DNA from: a candidate division WWE3 bacterium UBA1397
Lineage (GTDB): Bacteria; Patescibacteriota; WWE3; UBA101185; UBA10185
Assembly: GCA_002305205.1 (NCBI GenBank)
Contig: DBQJ01000011.1
Span: forward strand, 28,911 to 56,647
DNA: 27,737 nucleotides
Direction: 5' to 3'
Shown: positions 1 to 8,073 of the stretch, in pieces
How the letters are laid out: each line of letters opens with the position of its first letter
How positions within the stretch are numbered: position 1 is the stretch's first letter
Notes under the pieces: model-generated
What the model saw: the letters and a program-made list of their open reading frames with translations, nothing else
Databases searched by the model: none
What the model was told of the DNA's origin: nothing
Made by a program: the position numbers and the translations under genes

Positions 1-1372
1 GGTGATTCTTCCGATGTTTTACTGCTTACTATTGAATTTGGCATGGCTAAAAAAGATAGTGATGATAAATCCCAAAATGTAAAAAGAGGAAATAGAAAAA
101 AGTTACGAGAAGGATATATTCCAACCCAAGCATTGCAAGGATATATTAATGTTACAAACCCTTATACAAAGGAAAAGTCTATTGATAAAGATCCTGTTTC
201 TTTTGATTTAATACAAAAAGCAATTTATTTAATAATCTACGAAGGTTATTCCCCTATGGAAGCCCTGCATATTCTTAATGATAAATGGGGATTTAAAACT
301 AGAAAATCCTTTAAACAAGGTGGAAAGCCAATGAGTAGAACGGCTTGGTATCGCTTTTTATCTAAACCCTTTATTTATGGATATATTCAACGTAAAGATG
401 GCGAGTGTTGGGGTAAGCACCCTGCAATGCTAACAATTGATGAATTTAATACATTACAAATACGACTTGGTAAAAAAACTAGAAGTCATTATTCAAAAGA
501 TAAGGATTTTCCATATAAAAAAGCTTTAGTTTGTGGTGGTTGTGGGGGAAGTATTACAGCACATGAGAAATGGCAAGTAATTTGTAGTAATTGTAAAATT
601 AAATTTGCTAAAACCCAAGATAGAAATGCTTGCATTAATTGTGGGATGTTAGTTGAGGAAATGGATAACCCAAAGATTTTGCATTATGTATATCTATCTT
701 GTGCTAAAAAGACTAATCCTAACTGCACTGAAAAGGCTATGAGAGTTGATAATTTAGAGCAAACTATTGAGGCTGAAATAAACAAATTTGAAATAGACGA
801 TGACTTCTTAAATCTTGCTATCAAATATATTCACGAAGTTACCGATGGCGATTTTAATGTAATTAGAAAGTCTAGTGATGGCTTAAATACTGAATTTGAA
901 AACTTACACTATTCCTTAAAAGAACTACTTAAACTTAAAGTATCTCCTGAAAATAGAGATGGTAGCAGGCTTTCAGAACAAGAATATGTATCACAACGAA
1001 AGGAATTGCTTTCAAGAATTAAAGAAGTTGAGGATTTAATTGGCGATAACAATAAAAGGGTTGAAACTTCAACAGAAAATACTGAAAAGGCATTTAATTT
1101 TGCAAGATTTGCTAACTATTGGCTTAAAAATGGAGATTCCAATACAAAAACACAAATACTTCAATCACTTGGTTTGAACATAAAAATTAAAGGTAAGAAA
1201 CTTTGGTTTGATAAGCAAAAACACTTCTTCTTAATTGAAAAAGGATTGAACGAGATACAAGAGATAAAACAACAGTTAGAACCCAAAGTATTGGCTGGTA
1301 TAACAAGCAAAAAGGAACTTCAAGAAACAATCAATTCCACATGGCGGAGGGAGAGGGATTCGAACCCTCGAG
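1..1372. mobile_element. End of an integrated element at a tRNA-Ser gene
   Basis: The recombinase gene abuts, with no spacer, the 3' end of tRNA-Ser(GGA), which lies on the opposite strand. Recombinases commonly use tRNA 3' ends as attachment sites, so the element should lie to the left (bases 1 to about 1341 and beyond) and the att core should fall within the tRNA TpsiC/acceptor region, about 1342-1372. The other element end is outside the window, so boundaries and direct repeat cannot be confirmed. This is inference from arrangement. Confidence 0.5.
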
Positions 1373-1506
1373 GGGATTTCTCCCCTACAGTCTTTCCAGG
1401 ACTGCGCACTAGACCAACTATGCGATCCCTCCAAGATCATGAGTATACACCTAAGCAATTGAGATTTTATCAGAAATTTAAGCTTTTGTTGTTAATATTA
1501 ACTTAA
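1..1506 (+). CDS. Large serine recombinase, C-terminal part (5' end outside window)
   Basis: Site-specific DNA recombinase of the large serine family, which integrates and excises mobile elements. The frame is open from base 1 and reads IEFGMAKKDSDDKSQNVKRG, the usual end of the resolvase catalytic domain, so the catalytic serine lies upstream of the window. Next come the recombinase DNA-binding domain (about bases 190-470), a zinc ribbon with extra Cys pairs (about 530-710: CGGC, CSNC, CINC, then single Cys), and a coiled-coil/C-terminal region (about 740-1330). From base 1342 onward the frame is simply the antisense of a tRNA-Ser gene, giving the familiar RRERDSNPR string, and it stops in chromosomal DNA at 1504. 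The last roughly 55 residues are therefore not recombinase sequence by descent. The first visible ATG (43) is internal, not the start. Confidence 0.9.
   Translation, partial: GDSSDVLLLTIEFGMAKKDSDDKSQNVKRGNRKKLREGYIPTQALQGYINVTNPYTKEKSIDKDPVSFDLIQKAIYLIIYEGYSPMEALHILNDKWGFKTRKSFKQGGKPMSRTAWYRFLSKPFIYGYIQRKDGECWGKHPAMLTIDEFNTLQIRLGKKTRSHYSKDKDFPYKKALVCGGCGGSITAHEKWQVICSNCKIKFAKTQDRNACINCGMLVEEMDNPKILHYVYLSCAKKTNPNCTEKAMRVDNLEQTIEAEINKFEIDDDFLNLAIKYIHEVTDGDFNVIRKSSDGLNTEFENLHYSLKELLKLKVSPENRDGSRLSEQEYVSQRKELLSRIKEVEDLIGDNNKRVETSTENTEKAFNFARFANYWLKNGDSNTKTQILQSLGLNIKIKGKKLWFDKQKHFFLIEKGLNEIQEIKQQLEPKVLAGITSKKELQETINSTWRRERDSNPRGDFSPTVFPGLRTRPTMRSLQDHEYTPKQLRFYQKFKLLLLILT
1342..1432 (-). tRNA. 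tRNA-Ser (anticodon GGA)
   Basis: On the minus strand the acceptor GGAGGGA pairs with TCCCTCC, followed by discriminator G and an encoded CCA. The anticodon stem CAGTC/GACTG closes the loop CTGGAAA, giving anticodon GGA, and a long variable arm and the GGTTCGAATCC TpsiC arm are present. The long variable arm and anticodon agree on serine. It is overlapped antisense by the tail of the recombinase frame. Confidence 0.95.
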
Positions 1507-1509
1507 TAA

Positions 1510-2007
1510 TTAAATCTTTCTGCTGTCATATGCCCAATGCAATACTGCTTGTCTCTGTTTAGGTCTGCATGTCCATATTCCTTTCAAACAATTCTTTTTT
1601 ATCTGCATAATATGTCTATTAATTGCCATCCATCTTTTTATCTGTCTATCATCATCTTCATGTCTTCTTCCCATGTAGTATCTGCAATACCATTGAAACC
1701 ATCCTCTGGGATCATCTGGATGTATCCAGCCTTTCTTTTTCCATACTGATAGGGGCTGACTGGCATTAACCTTAAAGAAGTTTATATTCGGATTATGCCC
1801 GGTAGGATCTAATTTGGCTTTTTCAAACCAATCTTTAGGAAATTCATTAATACAATCTGTCATATATTTTCCTCCAAATATTCCCATTTCAAGCATTTCC
1901 TTAGGTGTTAATTCAGGTTTAAAATCTTTATGGAAATTCTTACCTATGGGTTCTGTAAGTTCATAGGTATAATTATTCTGCATTTTATCATTTACTTTTA
2001 TTATCAT
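1510..2007 (-). CDS. Conserved-looking uncharacterised protein (165 aa)
   Basis: I cannot assign a function. The protein is soluble-looking with no signal peptide or membrane segment and is rich in Trp, Tyr, Arg and Lys. Its second half contains WFQWYCRYYMGRR, then a charged helix, then RPKQRQAVLHWAYDSRKI. This density of aromatic and basic residues looks like a conserved nucleic-acid-binding or structural core rather than chance coding. An FGGKY-x-x-DC motif precedes it. From memory, similar proteins with a GWIHPDDPRGWFQWYCRYY segment are widespread, but no database check was possible. It converges on the recombinase gene (3 bp between stops) and lies between two tRNA-Ser genes, downstream of the 176-aa ORF with which it may be co-transcribed. 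Confidence 0.8.
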   Translation of the reverse strand: MIIKVNDKMQNNYTYELTEPIGKNFHKDFKPELTPKEMLEMGIFGGKYMTDCINEFPKDWFEKAKLDPTGHNPNINFFKVNASQPLSVWKKKGWIHPDDPRGWFQWYCRYYMGRRHEDDDRQIKRWMAINRHIMQIKKNCLKGIWTCRPKQRQAVLHWAYDSRKI

Positions 2008-2024
2008 CGGATATTAATAATACA

Positions 2025-2555
2025 TTAATCACAAAAATTTGGTTTAAGTATTTCATCAGGAAATCCATATATTTGCCTCATTTTAATACAATCAATACTG
2101 CCATTACCATCGTACACAACTTCCCACATATTCCCCTGTCTTCTTGCCAAAAAAATACCTCCTTCTCCATTACCAAAAGATACACTTCCCGATATATAGT
2201 CTTGTGTGGATTTGTTTATGGAAACCTTTACAGTATTTATTTCTTTCCTGTATTTACCGGCAAGAATATATTTAATCTCCTCTTCCGTATCAATATAACA
2301 AGATTCTTCCCATATTCTTAAACATTTATTCTTTGGGACACACCATAAATAACCTGCGGATTCCCTGCATCCATGTTCATCTATATCATTTCCCACATAA
2401 TTTACATCTGTCTCTTCTGTTTGATTGGAAATATTACCTTTATCTTCATTTTTGTAACTTAGGAACAGAGCAACCAACAAGAATATTATAAATCCTATTA
2501 AAAATATAATTCTTCCCTTTTTCATATATCTATCCAATATATTATATTCGCTCAT
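2025..2555 (-). CDS. Membrane-anchored Cys-containing secreted protein (176 aa)
   Basis: No family assigned. Residues about 14-33 form one strongly hydrophobic segment after a basic N-terminus, so it is a signal anchor with the rest outside the cell. Residues about 60-90 carry the pattern HGCxxSAGYxWCxxKxxCLRxWEExC, four regularly spaced cysteines that could form two disulfides or bind metal; I recall this motif in hypothetical proteins of CPR bacteria and archaea but cannot verify that here. The C-terminal half (residues about 95-170) is predicted beta-rich and also ends in Cys (NFCD). It lies 17 bp upstream of the 165-aa ORF and just downstream of tRNA-Ser(TGA), same strand. Confidence 0.75.
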   Translation of the reverse strand: MSEYNILDRYMKKGRIIFLIGFIIFLLVALFLSYKNEDKGNISNQTEETDVNYVGNDIDEHGCRESAGYLWCVPKNKCLRIWEESCYIDTEEEIKYILAGKYRKEINTVKVSINKSTQDYISGSVSFGNGEGGIFLARRQGNMWEVVYDGNGSIDCIKMRQIYGFPDEILKPNFCD

Positions 2556-2589
2556 TATAGAAAATTAAAAAAGTGGTGATTTAAACAAC

Positions 2590-2679
2590 TGGCGGAGGGG
2601 GAGGGATTCGAACCCTCGAGACCTTTGCAGGTCTAATGGTTTTCAAGACCATCGCACTAGGCCACTATGCGACCCCTCC
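2590..2679 (-). tRNA. tRNA-Ser (anticodon TGA)
   Basis: Minus-strand acceptor GGAGGGG pairs with CCCCTCC, followed by G73 and encoded CCA. The anticodon stem ATGGT/ACCAT encloses loop CTTGAAA, anticodon TGA. The variable arm (AGACCT/AGGTCT) is long, as in serine tRNAs, and a GGTTCGAATCC TpsiC arm is present. Its 3'-terminal 31 bases match those of tRNA-Ser(GGA) at 30 positions. Confidence 0.95.
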
Positions 2680-2727
2680 GGATAATAAACCTGCTTGATG
2701 GAAATTATACAACGATGGGTGTATTTA

Positions 2728-3312
2728 TTAATATTTATATAGATCTTCGTACACTAAACGGTATTGATCGTTAATCTCATCCGGCATAAACCATAAGGAT
2801 ATCTCATTCTCTGCTTCCTCTACAGATCCTGATGCGTGTACCAGATTATATATGGTTCTACTCCTCTGATTTGCTGTTATTGCAGAATCAAGAGAATAAT
2901 CTCCCCTTATTGTACCGGGATTAGCCTTAGTTGGAACTGTAGAACCCGTTATAGCTCTAACTCGTTCTACAGCATTTACTCCTTTGAGTACAAAAGCAAA
3001 GACGGGTCCGGAAATTAAGAAGTCCTCATTCCATTTTTTTACTACCTCTCCCACAGCCACAGGATCATCCGTTCCTATGTTGGAGATAATATCGATACCG
3101 TATTTCTGACAGTCATCTATTGTCCTTTGTCCCACGGTCTGCTTCCACTCTATGGAGTCAGGGTAATGTTTTGATGCAGTATCCCTATCCGCTTGGATAA
3201 ATTTACCTGCAATCATCTTCAAACCCATTCTCTCAAATCTGGATAGTATCTCTCCCATCAATCCTCTTTTTACTGCGTCCGGTTTTATTATAACTAGGGT
3301 TCTTTCTGTCAT
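2728..3312 (-). CDS. ndk: Nucleoside-diphosphate kinase with internal insertion
   Basis: Transfers the gamma phosphate from ATP to NDPs through a phosphohistidine, balancing NTP pools in the cytoplasm. The start TERTLVIIKPDAVKRGLMGE and the active-site block NLVHASGSVEEAENEISLWF are classical; His in NLVHAS is the phosphorylated residue. The protein is about 194 aa against about 140-150 for typical bacterial Ndk. The extra length is an insertion of about 40 residues between HYP and SGPVFAFVLKG plus a short C-terminal tail. I chose ATG 3312 because the family begins M(T)ERTL; a GTG two codons upstream (3318) overlaps the stop of the upstream phosphoesterase gene (TAGTG). It is the last protein gene of the long minus-strand block. 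Confidence 0.95.
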   Translation of the reverse strand: MTERTLVIIKPDAVKRGLMGEILSRFERMGLKMIAGKFIQADRDTASKHYPDSIEWKQTVGQRTIDDCQKYGIDIISNIGTDDPVAVGEVVKKWNEDFLISGPVFAFVLKGVNAVERVRAITGSTVPTKANPGTIRGDYSLDSAITANQRSRTIYNLVHASGSVEEAENEISLWFMPDEINDQYRLVYEDLYKY

Positions 3313-3317
3313 GCTCA

Positions 3318-4394
3318 CTATTCTATCACTTGTTCTTCAACTTTATAAGAACCATCTTCATATAGATTTAATACACTAAATCTTGGTGTTTGTATTATAT
3401 TCTGGGGATATTCATTTACTGTATCAGTTACGGCGCCTACTACGTAATGCTCAAGTGTACTTCTCATTGAATCAGTTAAATGACTTGATTTATGATGCTC
3501 TCCAGCAAATACTGCCTTTATTCCCGATTCCGATCTAATTAAGGCCAGCAGTGCTAGTCCCTGATCTCTTACCTCATCCTGTTTAAGCTTTAATTCTTCG
3601 CTTCCGGGATCCGTTGAAGTGCTTCCCATGTATATTTTTTCAAAAAAAGGACTTAGTCCCGAGGTGTACACAGGCTGGGAAAGCAGAATAAAATCAGCCT
3701 TATTTATATTGTTTTCCAGCCATGATATGTTCTGAACGGGTATTTTTGTATAGTTAAAACTGTTTCCAAATAGAAGAAACTTTACACCCTTAACATCAAC
3801 CAAATTATATTCATTCCCGAAAACCTTTAAAAAATTGCTGAGATCCGATGTTTGAGCAATATCATGATCTCCGGAAAGAGCATAATATCTTATCTCACTA
3901 TTTTTGAGTATATTATTTACCTTTTCTAATGAATCTAAATCCCCATAATTTGTTATATCTCCAAGGATAAACACAACTTCAATATCGTCATTTTTAATAA
4001 TATTGAGTGTTTTTTCCAAGTTATCCACATCCCCGTGTATATCTGAGATTAGTGCAACTTTAGCTAATATGTTTTTGTTATAATCTCTAACACTAGCGTT
4101 ATCAGTATTATTGTCCAATCTGCTAGTAGCTGCACCGGAACCTAAATTAGTCTGAGATACACGTTCAACAAATTTACCCGCTACATCCCCTACCTTCTTC
4201 TCATCTATTTTTATATGAAGGGAAGAAAGCAATGGTTCTGATTTATATACAATCTCTTTTATTCCAGTAAAATATATACCCTTAGCAGCACTTGATACGA
4301 CCAGTACTAAAGCTCCCAACACAACAACTGCAAATAGCATACGAAACGGTCTGAATAAACCTAATTTTCTTCTTCCTGTACGATTTCCTAACAT
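3318..4394 (-). CDS. Membrane-anchored calcineurin-like metallophosphoesterase
   Basis: Residues about 18-37 are one hydrophobic anchor after a basic start. The catalytic domain follows with the binuclear-metal motifs of the calcineurin-like phosphoesterase fold: SDIHG (D118, H120), LGDITNYGD (D146), SGDHD (usually GNHD; here Asp replaces Asn) and AGEHHKSSH near residue 300. The GNHD-to-GDHD change sits at a metal/phosphate ligand and may alter activity. The substrate is unknown. An uncharged Ser/Asn linker (about residues 80-105) separates anchor and domain, so it probably acts outside the membrane. It lies between argS and ndk, with stop and the possible ndk GTG overlapping by one base. Confidence 0.85.
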   Translation of the reverse strand: MLGNRTGRRKLGLFRPFRMLFAVVVLGALVLVVSSAAKGIYFTGIKEIVYKSEPLLSSLHIKIDEKKVGDVAGKFVERVSQTNLGSGAATSRLDNNTDNASVRDYNKNILAKVALISDIHGDVDNLEKTLNIIKNDDIEVVFILGDITNYGDLDSLEKVNNILKNSEIRYYALSGDHDIAQTSDLSNFLKVFGNEYNLVDVKGVKFLLFGNSFNYTKIPVQNISWLENNINKADFILLSQPVYTSGLSPFFEKIYMGSTSTDPGSEELKLKQDEVRDQGLALLALIRSESGIKAVFAGEHHKSSHLTDSMRSTLEHYVVGAVTDTVNEYPQNIIQTPRFSVLNLYEDGSYKVEEQVIE

Positions 4395-4416
4395 TAGATA
4401 GATTATACAGCCAGCG

Positions 4417-6195
4417 CTACATCTTCTCCACTACGTTAATCTTTAACAACGACAATCCGATTTTTAATACTATACTGACTGCTTTTGATAGACATAGTTT
4501 AAAGTACCCGGCTGTCTCATCCTTTATATCCAGTATTCTCTCTTCCCCATAGAAAGCATTAAATTTCTGAGCCAAATCATTAAGGTAATTTGCTACAAAA
4601 TGAGGTGAATTTCTTTTACATGAAATATTTACAATCTCGGGGAATACGTTTAATGTTCTTAAAATACTCTTTGCAGATATACTTATATCTTTAAGGGTGT
4701 TAAGTCTTTGATAATCACAAATCTCTTGAGTAAACCCTGCTTTTTCCAAGACAGACATGATTCTTGCGTATGTGTATAACAAGTATGGACCTGTATTTCC
4801 TTCAAATTTAGTTATCTGATCAATTGAAAACACCACATCCTGTTTAGGATCAACTTTCAACAATCCGTATCTAAATGCAGCAAGAGATATCTTCTCTACT
4901 ACTTCACTCTTATCCAGCATTCTTTCTAAACCACTATAAATCTCCTCTTTCTCAGCTTCTTTTATATTTTGGAATATTTCATCCGCACTTGCTAATAAAC
5001 CTTTCCTGGAGGACATTGAACCCTCAGGGAGAGTAACTACACCGTAAGCCAGATGGTATAACTTATCAAACCATTTATAACCCAATAGTTCTATTATTTT
5101 AAAAAGCTGTTTGAAATAATCACTTTGTCTGTTGTCAACAACGTAAATCCTCCTATCAAATATATATTTATCGTAACTGTCTATAGCTAATTGAATATCC
5201 TGTGTTGCATATACCGATGTTCCGTCTCTTCTTAATATAACTTTGTCAGGTAAATTATACTTTTCCAAACGGGCAATAACTGCCCCCGTTTCATCTCTTT
5301 CTGCTATTCCTTTTTCTACCGCTAAATCTACAACTTCCTTACCGCTTTTTCTGTAGTCACTTTGGCGCATCCATACATCAAAATCAACGTTCTCCTCTTT
5401 ATAGGTTTGCTCCCAACCTTCATAAGCCCATTGAACTATCTTTTTCCACAGTTTTATCGTTTCCCCGTCATCATTCTCTAGTTTCTGAAATATTTCCCCA
5501 AGTTCTTTATCTAAATCTGTGTTATTCTCTGCTTCTTTCTCATATTTAACATAGAATTCTCCTACGTAATGATCTGGTTTCTTATCGGGACCGCCATTAT
5601 TTCCATATTTTTTATACATAAGCATTGCCTTGCATATATGAGTTCCCCAATCATTTAAATAATTCATTTTGATAACTCTGTAACCTGAGAAACTATATAT
5701 TTCAGCCAGAGAGCTGCCCAGAAAATTATTTCTTGCATGTCCTATATGTAAAGGTTTATTAGGATTAGGAGCGGAATATTCAATAATTATATTTTTATTT
5801 CCCCCTTCATTGGAAGATCCGTACCTTTCTTTTTGGTTAAATATGCCGGATAGCAGGTATTTTAGGTATACTTCAGACAGCTTGAAATTTATAAAACCGG
5901 GAGACACTGCTTCAATATTTTCAAAAACAGGGTAGGTGAGTGATTCGTATTCGAATGATATGTCGTAACTATTTAGCTCTAATGATATATCTTTAGCTAT
6001 ATCTATAGGCCTGCCCCCAAATACTTTAGAGATAATCAAAGCTACGTTAGTAGAATAATCTCCAAAATTATCATTTTCGGGCCTTTCCACATTAACATTT
6101 TTGTTAATACTATCGTTCCAAGTGATTGATTTAGTATTATTGACAGCTTTTATCACATTATCAAGAATGATTTTCTTCATATCCATATTTAGCAT
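4417..6195 (-). CDS. argS: Arginyl-tRNA synthetase
   Basis: Class I synthetase charging tRNA-Arg. N-terminal additional domain with NDNFGDYSTNVA, then the class I signature HIGH at residues 150-153 inside SAPNPNKPLHIGHARNNFLG, followed by NDWGTHICKAML. The second signature is MSSRKG in LPEGSMSSRKGLL, the Arg/Lys-containing variant found in many ArgS. The C-terminal DALR anticodon-binding domain begins near GPYLLYTYARI. At 592 aa it is full length for the family. It starts 8 bp after the ComEC hydrolase gene, so it is probably co-transcribed with the competence genes. Three ATG codons within the first six codons leave a small uncertainty in the start. Confidence 0.97.
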   Translation of the reverse strand: MLNMDMKKIILDNVIKAVNNTKSITWNDSINKNVNVERPENDNFGDYSTNVALIISKVFGGRPIDIAKDISLELNSYDISFEYESLTYPVFENIEAVSPGFINFKLSEVYLKYLLSGIFNQKERYGSSNEGGNKNIIIEYSAPNPNKPLHIGHARNNFLGSSLAEIYSFSGYRVIKMNYLNDWGTHICKAMLMYKKYGNNGGPDKKPDHYVGEFYVKYEKEAENNTDLDKELGEIFQKLENDDGETIKLWKKIVQWAYEGWEQTYKEENVDFDVWMRQSDYRKSGKEVVDLAVEKGIAERDETGAVIARLEKYNLPDKVILRRDGTSVYATQDIQLAIDSYDKYIFDRRIYVVDNRQSDYFKQLFKIIELLGYKWFDKLYHLAYGVVTLPEGSMSSRKGLLASADEIFQNIKEAEKEEIYSGLERMLDKSEVVEKISLAAFRYGLLKVDPKQDVVFSIDQITKFEGNTGPYLLYTYARIMSVLEKAGFTQEICDYQRLNTLKDISISAKSILRTLNVFPEIVNISCKRNSPHFVANYLNDLAQKFNAFYGEERILDIKDETAGYFKLCLSKAVSIVLKIGLSLLKINVVEKM

Positions 6196-6202
6196 GATAC
6201 AT

Positions 6203-7033
6203 TTACTCAGTCTTTATAACAATATCCCCTTCAATATCTGTTCTTAACACCTTGCACCCTAATTCCTCGTAGCTTTCCAAGGCCTCTTTGTGGGGATGAT
6301 TGAATTTATTGTCCTTGCCCACGGATATTACACAGTATATAGGGTCAAGCTGTTCCACCAACGGTCTATAATAACCTGTATTAGATCCATGGTGGGATAC
6401 TTTCAGAAGATCCAGTTTTCCCTGTATCAAACCGGTTATATCGGATATATCTATCTCCTTTAAAGCATCTGCTTCTAAATCACCAAGAAACAACGCTTCA
6501 TAATCCTTATAATCTAGGAATATTACAAGAGAAGTATTATTTAAATTTTTAACGCGTTTTTCCAAAATATCTTTACCCGGCCAAAGTATTTTTAAATGCA
6601 CACTTCCAAGTAAGTATTCGTCTCCAATAAAACTATTTTCTTCCGAATTATTCTTGAATTTTTCCTTAAGAGCCTCCCAGGATGATGTACCGGTAGAGAT
6701 GTCGTTAAACATAACTTGGGCTACGGTACATCTGTCATATATCTTTCCTATTCCCCCATAATGATCAAAATGAGAATGGGTAATGAATATTTTCTCAATG
6801 TAGCAAAAGGGGTAAAACATCTGAGATGCAATATCCCTGTCAGCTTCAAAATTCTCCCCTCCGTCTATAAGCATAATGCGCCCTTCAGGAGATCTTATTA
6901 ATACAGCATCCCCTTGTCCAACATCAATAATTCTGATCATAAGATTATTAGAAAACTTTTTGTTGTGTATGAAAATTAATAGATAAAATAAATAATAAAA
7001 AACAATAAATAATGCGTATTTTTCGATTTTCAT
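6203..7033 (-). CDS. comEC: ComEC-type metallo-beta-lactamase domain protein (separate gene)
   Basis: This is the hydrolase domain normally fused to the C-terminus of the DNA-uptake channel ComEC, here a separate 276-aa protein. One hydrophobic N-terminal segment (residues about 7-23) anchors it. Then come DVGQGDA (37-43), LIDGG, the metal-binding THSHFDH (85-91), LGDLEADA and SHHGSNTGYY, all hallmarks of the ComEC beta-lactamase-like domain that probably degrades the non-transported strand. Its ATG overlaps the stop of the ComEC membrane gene by 4 bp (ATGA), so the two halves are translationally coupled. All metal ligands visible to me are intact, so this reads as a working split rather than decay. 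Confidence 0.9.
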   Translation of the reverse strand: MKIEKYALFIVFYYLFYLLIFIHNKKFSNNLMIRIIDVGQGDAVLIRSPEGRIMLIDGGENFEADRDIASQMFYPFCYIEKIFITHSHFDHYGGIGKIYDRCTVAQVMFNDISTGTSSWEALKEKFKNNSEENSFIGDEYLLGSVHLKILWPGKDILEKRVKNLNNTSLVIFLDYKDYEALFLGDLEADALKEIDISDITGLIQGKLDLLKVSHHGSNTGYYRPLVEQLDPIYCVISVGKDNKFNHPHKEALESYEELGCKVLRTDIEGDIVIKTE

Positions 7034-8052
7034 TTCTTTATTTTAGAAATTGATCTATTACTTACTCCCCTATTTCTTAAGAACAACAGGAATAATATTG
7101 AAAAATAATATATGGCTAATACTGGGCCGTTCATTCTGTAACTAATCACAGAATTCTCCCACGATCCGAATAAGGTAACTATTCTCACAAATATATCCAA
7201 AAAAGGAAATAATATGACAGATGTTAATTTTGCTAACAAAGGGCTTATTATTGCACCTAGAATAAAAATACCACCAAGAATAGTTGAAACGGGAACTGTC
7301 CAAAGAATAATGGGATTAACTAAGATTCCAAGAATTCCGACTGTGCCAAAATAGGAAGATATTATAGGCCACACAAATACTTGCGCAGCAAGTGTACTGG
7401 ATAAATCTTCAGGGAGTTTCATATTTGAAAAAATTGAGGAAAATTGTATCAAACCCAAGGAAGCGGCAAAAGACAACTGAAAACTAATATTGAATAAATA
7501 AGTAGGACTTATAATTACCATAAGGCTTGCAGCAAAAATTAAAATACTGAGGCCGTCTATAATGCGCCCGTAAAATTTACCCCAAGCTACTATACTCCCC
7601 ATAACCAAAGCCCTAACTACCGGAGGTTCAAATCCGGATAAGAGAGCGTAAAAAGATGTTGCAATCTGGGCTAGTATGACATTTCTCAATTTATATTGAG
7701 AACCAAGTAACTTTGTAACTAAATTAAATACTAGTGCTATATTGAATCCTGAAACCACTACAACATGGACTGTACTTGTAATTTTTAATTCATGGGAAAA
7801 GGAAGGTACATTTTTTAAACGATCTAAACCTATTAACATGCCCAGCAGTAATTCACTGTGTGGACTTGAAAAATTACTGTCTACAGCCCTAACAACCGAA
7901 TTTCTTATACTTTTAAACACTCCGACCTCTCTTTTTTCTTCGCCATATTCCTTACGACAAAAATCCCCCGGTAAATAACATGCATAATATGCTCTTAGTA
8001 GAGCCGCTAGTATAACAATTACAATGAGCAGATATTTTTTAACTGTGTTCAT
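7030..8052 (-). CDS. comEC: ComEC competence membrane channel (N-terminal/channel part)
   Basis: Polytopic membrane protein forming the inner-membrane channel for transforming single-stranded DNA. The ComEC/Rec2 competence-domain motifs are visible: VHVVVVSGFNIALV (the usual VSGxH region), FEPPVVRALVMGSI (G-P-x-x-RA) and LFNISFQLSFAASLGLI. About eight to ten hydrophobic segments fill the 340 residues. Two parts of a standard ComEC are missing: the N-terminal OB-like DUF4131 region is very short, and the beta-lactamase domain is encoded by the next gene. It lies 21 bp downstream of comEA. Confidence 0.93.
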   Translation of the reverse strand: MNTVKKYLLIVIVILAALLRAYYACYLPGDFCRKEYGEEKREVGVFKSIRNSVVRAVDSNFSSPHSELLLGMLIGLDRLKNVPSFSHELKITSTVHVVVVSGFNIALVFNLVTKLLGSQYKLRNVILAQIATSFYALLSGFEPPVVRALVMGSIVAWGKFYGRIIDGLSILIFAASLMVIISPTYLFNISFQLSFAASLGLIQFSSIFSNMKLPEDLSSTLAAQVFVWPIISSYFGTVGILGILVNPIILWTVPVSTILGGIFILGAIISPLLAKLTSVILFPFLDIFVRIVTLFGSWENSVISYRMNGPVLAIYYFSILFLLFLRNRGVSNRSISKIKK

Positions 8053-8073
8053 AGATATCCACTGATGCAGGGT

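Noticed and set aside
4021..4029. A third TTATCCACA DnaA-box sequence
   Set aside because: It is single, inside the phosphoesterase coding sequence and far from the tandem pair; one chance copy is expected in a window of this size and composition.
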